Assembly (NCBI GenBank): GCA_000750105.3
Contig: JPHH03000014.1
Location: 248,001-312,000, forward strand
Direction: 5' to 3'
Origin: Tolypocladium sp. Sup5 PDA-1
Taxonomy: Eukaryota > Ascomycota > Sordariomycetes > Hypocreales > Ophiocordycipitaceae
Length of the DNA stretch: 64,000 nucleotides
Shown here: positions 55,628-64,000 of the stretch, in pieces
Layout: every line of letters begins with the position of its first letter
Numbering within the stretch: the first letter of the stretch is position 1
Program-made: the position numbers and the translations under genes
The notes under the pieces: generated by a model
What the model saw: only the letters and a program-made list of their open reading frames with translations
Databases searched by the model: none
What the model was told of the DNA's origin: nothing

Positions 55628-56722
55628 TCAGCTCACGTCAATGGCGTCCAGCTCGGCATAAATCTCCCTCTTGACGCGCTCGTCCGCCCAGCACATGTCC
55701 ACGGCGTTCCTCGCCAGCCGCACCATCTCCGCGTTGGACAAGCCCGCGTAGTGGTACGCCTTCTGCATGTTGCCGTCGATCCACACGTCGTGCATGTACA
55801 CGGGGTCGTCGCTGTTGATGCAGAAGGTAACGCCGCGGTCCAGCAGCGCGCGCAGCTTCGGGAAGAGCACGTCGGTCGCGGTCCGGCGGTGGTACGCGTG
55901 CGGGCACAGCGTTAGGCCGATGCGCCGCTCGTTGAGGCCGGCGACGAGCTCCGCGCGGTCCAGCACGTCGAGCCCGTGGTCGATGCGCTCGACGCCCACG
56001 TCGACGATGGCCTGCCGGATGTGCTCGTGCGTGTCCTTTTGCCCAAAGTCGCAGTGCGTCGTCGTGTGCAGGCCGTCGGCCCTGGCGCGCGCAAAGGCCG
56101 CCCGGAAGAGTAGAGGCGGCCGCTCGAAGGCGTTGCTCGCGAGGCCGACGGCGTGGAAGAGGCCCTTGCCGCCGCCGTCGCGATGCCTCGCCCAGGGGAG
56201 CGCCGTCTGGTATGCGGCCTCGCCGTCCTCGACGGGCTCGTCGCGGAGGAAGCAGAAGATCCAGTTGGAACGCACGCCGTACTCGGCCGCGCCGTCGTGC
56301 TGCGCCCGCAGATAACCGTTGAGCACATGCTCCGCGGCGACGCCTCTCCGCGTGTGCGCCTGGATGTCGAAGAATGGCTCGACGTAGCGCACGTTCATGG
56401 CCCGGCACCGCTCGAGGTAGGCCATGGCCAGCTCGTAGAAGTCGTCTTCCTGGAGCAGGACCTCGCAGCCCGCGAAGTAGGCCTCGAGAAAGGTCGGCAC
56501 GTCCTTGCGGCCGCCGAGCTCGGGGCGGTGGTTGTAGGTGACCCTGTACGACTCGAGCAGCGCCTCGTAGGTGCTGTACGTCTGGTCCCTGAACTTGAGG
56601 GCTACATTGTTGCGCTGCGCGAGCTTCCAGCGGAGCGCGGGCTGCAGCGTGCCCTCGATGTGGATGTGCAGCTCGACCTTGGGCAGGGAGGCGATGAAGG
56701 GGGAGATGGCGAGGCCGTCCAT
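55628..56722 (-). CDS. Adenosine/adenine deaminase family enzyme, adenine-deaminase (Aah1) type
   Basis: Zinc hydrolase that deaminates a purine base or nucleoside, probably adenine to hypoxanthine in purine salvage. The intronless frame gives 364 aa. Metal ligands are His19 and His21 in KVELHIHIEG. The conserved His with neighbouring residues is in TTTHCDFGQ (about 225), the catalytic region in ERIDHGLDV (His about 250), and the metal Asp pair in CINSDDPVY (about 307). The segments AYLERCRAMNVRYVEPFFD and CINSDDPVY read like fungal Aah1 more than mammalian adenosine deaminase. An insertion of ~15 residues (YNHRPELGGRKD) after helix 2 is unlike yeast Aah1, so substrate preference is not certain. 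Downstream it nearly abuts the convergent MFS exporter gene (178 bp). Confidence 0.88.
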   Translation of the reverse strand: MDGLAISPFIASLPKVELHIHIEGTLQPALRWKLAQRNNVALKFRDQTYSTYEALLESYRVTYNHRPELGGRKDVPTFLEAYFAGCEVLLQEDDFYELAMAYLERCRAMNVRYVEPFFDIQAHTRRGVAAEHVLNGYLRAQHDGAAEYGVRSNWIFCFLRDEPVEDGEAAYQTALPWARHRDGGGKGLFHAVGLASNAFERPPLLFRAAFARARADGLHTTTHCDFGQKDTHEHIRQAIVDVGVERIDHGLDVLDRAELVAGLNERRIGLTLCPHAYHRRTATDVLFPKLRALLDRGVTFCINSDDPVYMHDVWIDGNMQKAYHYAGLSNAEMVRLARNAVDMCWADERVKREIYAELDAIDVS

Positions 56723-57591
56723 GATGCGATGTCGCCAGGACCAGAATGGAGTGCCTGTTTGACGGTGTCCGGAATGCGCCGTGCCCAGTCAGAGTTGTTG
56801 TTGCGAGATATGAAAGAGGTCTGGTTCCTTCTTGATAGCTGCTGGTAAGTATTGATAAGGCCCGCCGTGTAAGCCGCTCCGTGTCCAGTGACTCCTCCCG
56901 TCGAGGATGGCGATCTCCGCTTTGTGGCACATCGGGAACTCGCCGGTCGGTGGATGCGGACTCGAGGCCATTGGCCAATGTCCTATTATGAATCGGTCAA
57001 CTTCCAAGGTTGTTTTGAACTTTTTGATGGGATTTCGGGGGGTCTGGGCCGAGCCGGGTTTAGCGATCCCGCGGCGTCGGTTCGTCGCAACAGGCATTGG
57101 CAGTGTGGCACAGAGTCGACGATCCACCACACCCAACCCCCACAGTTGGCAGGCGGACTACGAATGAATACCCTGCTTCCTTTATCGCGGCTCGTCTCTC
57201 GGTCGTTGTCCGTAGTGCGCACGTCTCCGTCCGTCCAAGGCTCCCGTTGTCACGGCGGTCCGCCGGCCGGGGACCTGCACGCGACAGTGGATCGCTGGAT
57301 TCCCCCACGCAGCACCATCAGCCGGGGCAACGGGGATGCGTACATATGTACTATCAATGGCGCGGCTGGTTGATCAGCTTGTTGCCGATCTCGGGCAGCT
57401 AGACGACAATCATTGCCAGCCGGCACTCGCCGCTGTCTGCATGCACGATAAGCCTAGGCACACGTTCTCTCGTGAGGGGGGATCATACGGGGACAACACC
57501 AGTGCGTCGCGCGAGTCTGTGTCTGGGGGCCTATGGGGTGCAGCGACGCCACCATATATCACCCGGGCAGCAGTTCCTCTACTTATGAGTG
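56723..57591. promoter_or_regulatory. Divergent promoter region deaminase / MFS permease
   Basis: 0.87 kb shared upstream region. A plain reading shows no coding sequence and no distinct repeats. Confidence 0.5.
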
Positions 57592-59260
57592 ATGGGCTCC
57601 CCCACTCACGGCGGCAGTTCGAGTCTCGCCGACGAGTCTCTTCGTTCTGCAGAGGCTGAACCGCTGCTCAGTCGCCGCAACATGGCACCGTCTCCTCCCT
57701 CCGCCGAGCCGGCTCGCCTCGAGACCGGCCCGGACGCCGGCGTGGCGCGCCGCGTGCTCAAGAAGATCGACCGCGCCATCATCCCCCTCCTCTTCGTCAC
57801 CTACATGCTCAACTTTATGGACAAGATCATCCTGTCCAGCGCCGCCGTCTTCGGCCTGCGGGACGACAACGTAAGTGGTGCACGCCTCCCCCAAGCAAGG
57901 GTACGGAAGCTCATGTGTCGTCGGACAGCATCTCGAGGGACAGCAGTACAGCTGGGTGGGCAGCATATTCTACTTTGGGTATCTCGTCTGGGAGTACCCA
58001 ACCACCATCCTCATCGCCCGCCTGCCTACGGGCAAGTACCTTGCGGCCAACACCGTCTTCTGGGGCGCCGTCGTGGCTCTGACGGCGGCCTGCACCAGCT
58101 TTGGCGGCCTCATGGCTGTCCGGTTCCTCCTCGGGGTGGCCGAGGCGACCATCACGCCCGGCTTCATGTTCCTGACGTCGACCTGGTACACGCGCGACGA
58201 GATGCCCACGCGCGTAGGCATCTGGTTCGCCGGCAACTCCGTCGGCGGCCTCGTCTCCAGCCTGCTCGCCTTTGGCATCGGCCACATCAAGGACGACGTG
58301 CACCCGTGGCGCTGGATGTACATCATCCTCGGCATCGCCACCTTCCTCTGGTCCATCCCCATGTTCTTGTTCCTCCCCGACAACATCTCCAAGGCCAAGT
58401 TCCTCACCCCGGAGGAGAGGCAGGTCGCCGCCGACCGCGTCGTCATCGCCGGCACGGGCAGCACCGAAAACTCGCGCTGGAAGTGGGAACAGGTCGTCGA
58501 GTGCCTCGCCGACCCCAAGTCGTGGCTCATCTTCTGCATCAACCTGCTGTCCCAGATCCCCAACGGCAGCACGCAGAGCTTCTCCAACATCGTCGTCGAG
58601 TCCTTTGGCTTCACCAACCTGCAGTCGACGCTCATCAACATCCCCTACTCGGTCATCACGGCCAGCGTCATCTACGGGACTGGCTACCTCTCGGGCCGCT
58701 TTCGCACGCTCAACTGCCTGCTCCTCGTCGCCGTCGTCCTGCCGTGCGTCGTCGGCGCCGCCGTCATCTACGCCCGCGACCGCGTCTCGCGCGGCGTCCA
58801 GCTCTTCGCCTACTTCCTGCTCTCGACCGGCCCGGCCGCCATGCCCCTCACCATGGCGCTCGTGCAGTCCAACTACCGCGGCGTCACCAAGAAGATGACC
58901 ATTACGGCGATGCTCTTTGTCGCCTACTGCACGGGCAACATCTCGGGTCCGCACCTGTTCCGCAAGGAGGAGGCTCCGACCTACGCGACCGCGTTCCAGG
59001 CCATCATGATTTGCTACGCGCTGGTGATTCTCCTCGCCGTCGCCCTGAGGCTCTACCTGCAGTGGACGAACGCGAGGCGCACCAGGGAGGAGGGCTTCGA
59101 GGGGAACGCGGGCGCTGCCGGCGCAATGGCGGACGGCAAGGTGCCCTCGGCGCTCGACGGTAGAAACGTGGCGGATGCAGTGACCGAGGTCCAGCTACGG
59201 CCGGAGGACTATGAGGATGTGACGGACTGGAAGACTGTGGGCTTCAGGTATCGTCTGTAG
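57592..59260 (+). CDS. MFS permease, allantoate/anion:cation symporter (Dal5-like) type
   Basis: Predicted importer of a small organic anion such as allantoate, a vitamin or a carboxylate. Two exons (57592-57870 and 57929-59260; a 58-nt intron) give 536 aa. A Ser-rich cytoplasmic N-terminus leads to helix 1 (about residues 62-80, IIPLLFVTYMLNFMDK), whose LNFMDK ending is the usual ACS-family signature. About 12 helices follow, with GYLVWEYP in helix 2, RFLLGVAEATITPG in helix 4 and WRWMYIILG before helix 6. The loop between helices 6 and 7 is long and hydrophilic, as usual. The C-terminal tail ends TDWKTVGFRYRL, typical of the family. The divergent neighbour is a purine-salvage enzyme; both could serve nitrogen scavenging, which is inference. 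Confidence 0.92.
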
Positions 59261-59905
59261 CGTGACGATGAGCAGATCCTTTCAATACTTTGATTCGCGA
59301 TGCAGACTGCATGCCATACATAGACACAAGAGTGATGCGTTGGTGAGGTGGGCTGGGACTCTGGGTGCCTGGGAGCCCGTGACTGCTTAGGTAGGCGACC
59401 GCGCAACTACGTATTCGCCAGCATAGTTTCGATCCTTCCGTCGCATTCCTCAGTGCATTCTTTCAGACCGAATGCAGCCATTTTGGCTCGGCCTTTGGTG
59501 CGCAAGCTGTCCGTCCTGGCAGCGCAGTGAGCACATCGCGAGTTGGATACTAGTCCGTACGATGTACGAAGTACGGATACGAAGTACGGATAGCCTACTC
59601 GTACGTGCCCAAGATGCCCTGCCTTGCCTGCCTTGCCTGCTTGCTTATCCTGCTTACGTAAGGTTTTCTCCAACCACTGACGGGGGACCTTGTGCTTGTG
59701 CTCCACAAATGTGGCCACTGTGGTGCAAAGGCATGGGAGCGGATTAACTGTTCTCCGGAGACACATCAGAAACTTGAAATGTCGCCGCACCTCGCAGCTT
59801 GTCGGTCGCCTCTACTTCAACACAACACGTCCAAAGTGCCTCTGCATTTTGACATCCCCCCCCTCCGTCCTGCGCAACGCCCCCCGAACGAAACGGACCG
59901 GCAAG
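59261..59905. other. Intergenic region before BBP
   Basis: 3' flank of the permease and promoter of BBP. Near 59560-59600 the sequence is dense in GTACGAAGTACGG variants, and near 59615-59645 it holds CCTTGCCTG-type short repeats. No gene was recognised. Confidence 0.5.
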
Positions 59906-62089
59906 ATGGCTTGGCGAAACCAGGGCATCACGGGTTCGAACAACATCCCCTTGGGCAAGCGACGCTTTGGTGGCGAGCTCGAAGAGGATGGCGTCGTCGA
60001 CCGCGAGCTCAAGCGTGGCCGCGACCCTGAACCGCGCAGCATCGCCGACGGCCCTCGCCAGCGAAAGAAGCGCAACCGTTGGGGCGAGGCGTCAGAGAAC
60101 AAGGCTGCTGGCCTCATGGGCCTGCCCACCGCCATCATGTCCAACATGACCAGCGAGCAGCTCGAGGCGTACACGCTTCACCTCCGTATCGAGGAAATCA
60201 GCCAGAAGCTGCGCATCGACGATGTGGTCCCGGCAGACGGCGACAGGTATGCAACGCCTCCACCCCCTCTCGTTCATGACGACCTGCGTGATGCTAACTT
60301 TGCTTTTCCCTCAGATCGCCGTCGCCGGCACCGCAGTACGACAACCATGGCCGACGTATCAACACCCGCGAGTACCGATACCGCAAGCGTCTTGAGGACG
60401 AGCGCCACAAACTCATCGAAAGGGCCATGAAGACTATTCCGAACTACCACCCGCCACAAGACTATCGACGACCGACCAAGACCCAGGAGAAGGTCTACGT
60501 GCCAGTTAATGACTATCCGGAGATTAACTTCAGTATGATTGCTAACCCTCTTTCCCCAACCAAACTTCACTCCCCTTTCATTTTCTCGTTCTTTCCGTCT
60601 TGTCTTTCACGATCCGTTTCCCGCACTCTCTTCTCATTTTCGGTCTTTGCCCAACCCGTCAGCTTCCTGTTTGTTGTTCATCGTTCTTCACGGTTGGTCA
60701 GGTTCGCCGCCGCTTCACCGTGGTGTCCAGAGTCGCCTGATCCTTTGTCGAGCGTTGGCACCTCCCCCCGCTGTTTAACCTCTTGACCATGACAGTTTTC
60801 CAGATACTAACACCTAGCTCAAGTCGGTTTACTTATCGGTCCCCGTGGCAATACCTTGAAGAAGATGGAGCAAGATTCTGGCGCCAAGATTGCCATTCGT
60901 GGCAAGGGCTCCGTCAAGGAGGGTAAAGGACGCTCCGACGCGGCTCACTCCAGCAACCAAGAGGAAGATCTTCACTGTCTCATCATGGCCGACACCGAGG
61001 AGAAGATCAACAAGGCCAAGCAGCTGATTCATAATGTGATCGAGACGGTAAGCCGCACGCATGACCCCCCTCGCAAACTCTTGAGAAATAAATGCTCATC
61101 CACATCAACCTAGGCCGCGTCGATCCCGGAGGGGCAGAACGAACTTAAGCGCAACCAGCTTCGGGAGCTCGCTGCGCTCAACGGAACTTTGCGAGACGAT
61201 GAAAACCAGGCCTGCCAGAACTGCGGTAAGATTGGGCATCGCAAGTATGATTGTCCTGAGCGACAGAATTTCACCGCCAGCATCATCTGCCGCGTGTGTG
61301 GCAATGCAGGACATATGGCTCGCGACTGCCCAGACCGCCAGAGAGGCGCCAGCTGGCGCAACGATGCCAACGGCGCGCGCCCTGCTGCGGGCAGAATTGG
61401 AGGAGGCGATGCCGTGGATCGCGAGATGGAGGTACGTCGCACCCTTGCACGGACAGCTGCGCGAACACATATGCTAACCATGGCTGTAGCAACTCATGCA
61501 AGAGCTCGGTGGAGGGTCTGGCGCTGCCCCAGCCCAGATTGAAGCTGGCCCTGGCGGCGGCCAGGAGAATGGAGACGCCAAGCCGTGGCAGCGTGCCCCC
61601 ACTGGCGGACCTGCTCCGTGGCGCTCGCGTAACCAAGATGCTAACGACGGAGGCTCTGGAGGCTCTGCGGCCCCCTGGGCCCGCGAACGCACCCGTGGGC
61701 ATGAAAGCCAGTCTGACGGCTACTATGGTCAGGCCTACGGCTCTGCACCCGGAGCCGCCCCTCCCGCCGCCCCTGGTGCTGCCCCGTGGCACCAGGCGCC
61801 TGCTGCCGCAACTCAGAATGGTGTCAATGGTTATCCTGGCTATCCTGGATATGGTGGCTACGGTGGAGCGCCCGGCATGGGAGCTCCGCCCGGCATGGGA
61901 GCCGCGCCAGGCCCGCCGCCTGGCCTTCCTCCGGCCGGCCTATCTGCGCCTCCTGGCCTGGGCGGCGTCAACGCTCTCATTCATCAGTATTCGGGTGGCG
62001 CTCCGCCTCCTCCTCCCCCATCTGGCGAGGCTCCTCCGCCTCCGCCTCCGACCAACCAGCCGCCGCCGCCTCCTCCTCCCGGCGCCTAG
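59906..62089 (+). CDS. msl5: Branchpoint-binding protein BBP/SF1
   Basis: Splicing factor that recognises the intron branch sequence in early spliceosome assembly. Five exons (59906-60246, 60315-60532, 60824-61047, 61114-61431, 61490-62089; introns of 68, 291, 66 and 58 nt) give 566 aa. An N-terminal basic region contains RKKRNRWG, part of the ULM motif for U2AF65. The helix-hairpin (about 90-190), the KH/QUA2 domain ([15 protein letters not shown], about 190-260) and two CCHC zinc knuckles follow ([14 protein letters not shown] and [14 protein letters not shown], about 285-325). The tail is Gly/Ala-rich and ends in a proline-rich stretch. Intron 2 is four to five times longer than the others; its acceptor is an AAG at 60821-60823, chosen because it gives EINFIGLLIG. 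An upstream CTAG would give TQV before GLLIG. Confidence 0.95.
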
Positions 62090-62516
62090 TCTGAATCCGA
62101 GGTACCGATCGAGCCCGTCGCTAACTACTGATGCTTGACTGGAAGCGGCCGCAACAAGATACTCACAATCAGACACAGGGCAGTTTGGCCCTCTTGGCGA
62201 GTTGGTCTCGGTGTAATTCAGTTCGCGTCACGTCGATTGCAGTTTTCGATATCCGTCATGTTTGTGGAGCAGGTGCCGGCACAACAGATTGAGGTGCGAG
62301 CCAGCTTTCGTGGAGGCAACCCTCATTTCAAAGGTAACAGGGAAACGGCGTCAACGGACTAATTGCACAGGCACTGTACTATAGCTGCTGCTTTGCTGCT
62401 TTAATTAGGTAGAAGAAGAGAAAAATCGGTGGTCGTACTCTGGGGTTGCATTGTTTGTGTGACTTGGTGGTCCATTCAAGCCAGGCATGAAGCCATGACC
62501 GTGCGACGTCCTGCTG
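62090..62516. other. 3' flank of BBP
   Basis: No coding sequence was seen. The MITE at 62519 begins 430 bp after the BBP stop codon. Confidence 0.5.
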
Positions 62517-62667
62517 TACCCGTTGGTTGGACTAGCGGAGATAACATACAGTAGTGTTGGTTTTCCTAGCGGAGACCAACTTACTAGGGGGGACCAACTT
62601 AACTTTAGTTGTTGGTTTTCCTAGCGGAGTTAGTTGGTCTCCGCTACCTAGGTCCAACCAACGGGTA
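62517..62667. mobile_element. 147-bp MITE with TA target duplication
   Basis: Element body 62519-62665, flanked by TA. The ends are CCCGTTGGTTGGACTAGCGGAGA (left) and, reverse-complemented, the same with five extra bases (CTAGG-type) in the middle (right). Inside, GTTGGTTTTCCTAGCGGAG occurs twice in direct orientation (62556-62574 and 62611-62629). The sequence differs from the other two MITEs in the window. There is no coding capacity. Confidence 0.8.
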
Positions 62668-63072
62668 TTAGCGTTCTGTGGCACTGCCTGTGGCTCTGGC
62701 CGCTGCTGGAAATCCGAGAGTGACGTTGGGTCCACCCACTCAGCTATCCACCCCAGCCGGGAAGCTGCGACCGAGGCGGGCGGCAAGCACTTCGTAGCAC
62801 GACACCTCCGCTCCCTTCTTTCATCTTTCAACACCGTGGATGTGCTGTTACGCAGCAACATCTCCTACCCGCCACCTATACATACCTAGTTGCACGGCCA
62901 GCTCCGACGACGAGGTACGCGCAGCATGATCCTGCAGAACCACCTGTTGCTCCGATAGTTCTTGGCATCGCGTGCTGCCTGCCCCTCTCACCTCCTCAAA
63001 CCCCTTCTCGAGCCCTCGCCCAGAGCATTGATATCCCGTCTTGAGCTTCGCCACCAGCGCCTTTGCTGCATC
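62668..63072. promoter_or_regulatory. Promoter region of the M28 protease gene
   Basis: About 0.4 kb between the MITE and the start codon. It is C/T-rich in the second half, and no coding sequence was recognised. The MITE lies only ~400 bp upstream of the start. Confidence 0.5.
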
Positions 63073-64000
63073 ATGAAGTGCGGCAACCCATTCGCCTTCC
63101 GGCCCGGCCCGGTTACCTTCTGGACCACCGTAATCTACCTCGCCGTCGTCGTCCCCCTGCTCTACGTCCACGAAACGGTTCCTTCTGCGCCATCTGACAA
63201 GGCCCTCTATCCTGGGATTAACCTGACAGAGGCATGGCTTGATCTACAGACCATTACTAGGACCCATCATCCGTATAACAGCCATGAGAATGACCGCGTT
63301 CGCGAGTTCCTCATCGACCGCTCGAAGCAGATCCTGGATCGCAACGGGGCGGCGTATGCGACGGAGATGTCTGGCGGAGTGGCTTGGAGACACAGGTGCG
63401 TGCAATATCCAAGATGCGAATGCTTGTGTTGTTTGGTTTTGCCAGTTTCGCTGACGAGGTGCAGTCTAGAAACTTCCGCCGACGGCCAAGTGGGCGATAC
63501 TCCCAGGTCAACAGCGAAAGCGCCCGGGGCCACCATCTTCGACGATCGCATATCCAACGTTACATACACCTACAAAGGCGCGTCAGGATGGATTGGCCAA
63601 TACTTTGAAGGCAGTAACTTCTACGTGTACATCCACGGCAAGGAGGACCCCGAAGGTGACTGGTGGCAGTCTGAGGTGGGATTCACAGCTTCGCGCCGTA
63701 CTGGTGGCGTTCTTGTGAACTGCCACTTTGATTCGTACGTCATCGCTGGACTCCTTTCTTCCGTTGTGTTTGTCACTGAATTTCATCTCCAGGGTATCGA
63801 CCGGTTATGGAGCCACTGATGATGGCATGGCGTGTGTGTCGATGCTGCAGCTGCTCAGCTACTTCACCTCGGAAGGCCGCCAGCCAAAGAACGGCATCGT
63901 TCTGCTCTTCAACAACGCCGAGGAGGACGGCCTCTTGGGCGCCCGCGCATTTGGCTACAGCCCGTTGCTCAAGTTCTGCCACACATTTGTCAATCTCGAG
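63073..64000 (+). CDS. M28 vacuolar membrane protease, 5' part only
   Basis: Zinc aminopeptidase of family M28 anchored in the vacuolar membrane (Pff1-type). Exons 63073-63395, 63465-63734 and 63793 to the window edge (introns of 69 and 58 nt) are visible; the frame is open at 64000, so the gene is partial. One membrane helix follows a short cytoplasmic N-terminus (about residues 13-32, [20 protein letters not shown]). The peptidase domain then starts. Zinc ligands are the His in VNCHFDS and the Asp of GATDDGMA; the catalytic Glu and a metal Glu lie in [11 protein letters not shown]. The full-length family members have eight or nine more membrane helices after the peptidase domain, which would lie beyond the window. 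The start at MKCGNPFAF is the first Met before the helix. Confidence 0.9.

Noticed and set aside
55638..56978. 446-codon frame overlapping the deaminase on the same strand
   Set aside because: Arg/Ala/Pro-rich out-of-frame reading of the deaminase, which itself shows every catalytic motif.
57911..58954. 347-codon antisense frame over the Dal5-like permease
   Set aside because: Acidic/basic low-complexity shadow of a membrane protein gene, with no motif.
47468..59260. Secondary-metabolite gene cluster (regulator, lipase, exporter, deaminase, permease)
   Set aside because: No backbone enzyme such as a polyketide synthase, NRPS or terpene synthase is present. The genes are ordinary neighbours.

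Overview
The window is nuclear DNA of a filamentous ascomycete, most likely a sordariomycete and probably Hypocreales. Genes are monocistronic on both strands. Introns are short (mostly 46-95 nt) with GTRNGT-type donors and CTAAC/CTGAC-like branch sites. The products are typical of Pezizomycotina: a GrrA F-box/LRR protein, Zn2Cys6 regulators, MFS carriers and a TauD/TfdA-type dioxygenase. A mobile-element island carries transition-only changes that look like repeat-induced point mutation (RIP). No bacterial features, rRNA, tRNA or CRISPR arrays were seen. All gene models were spliced by eye; exon sums were checked to be multiples of three.

Layout. 1-8.2 kb: BAG-domain Hsp70 cofactor (-), aldehyde dehydrogenase (+), dithiol glutaredoxin (+), Aim18-type mitochondrial protein (-). 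8.2-11 kb: decayed GH36 alpha-galactosidase with a 252-bp insertion, followed by a 139-bp MITE. 11-17 kb: GrrA (+) and a Mep2-type ammonium transporter (-) with GATA sites upstream. 19-25.6 kb: peptidyl-tRNA hydrolase (-), Hob3/Rvs161 BAR protein (+), Dcp1 (-) and an OCRL-like inositol polyphosphate 5-phosphatase (+). 26.5-28 kb: an unrecognised gene with an unresolved 3' end. 28.4-28.7 kb: a second MITE related to the first. 28.8-32.4 kb: Zn2Cys6 factor (-). 35.1-36.6 kb: TauD/TfdA dioxygenase (+). 36.6-47.4 kb: gene-poor island with a Fot1/pogo-type DNA transposon (39247-42638) broken by inserted repeat DNA. 47.5-64 kb: second Zn2Cys6 factor (+), class 3 lipase (-), 14-TM-type MFS exporter (+), adenine-deaminase-like enzyme (-), allantoate-permease-type MFS carrier (+), branchpoint-binding protein BBP/SF1 (+), a third MITE, and the 5' part of an M28 vacuolar membrane protease (+) that runs off the window.

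The genes do not form a pathway cluster. Most are housekeeping genes (RNA decapping and splicing, translation rescue, endocytosis, phosphoinositides, redox, ubiquitin ligase) mixed with nutrient genes (ammonium transport, purine salvage, organic anion uptake). The least expected content is mobile: two small elements that share a subterminal CTATTTGCA arrangement, a third unrelated TA-flanked element, and the broken pogo element with its pair of ~0.4-kb direct repeats. A 9-bp motif, TACGGAGTA, recurs at least nine times, always between genes.
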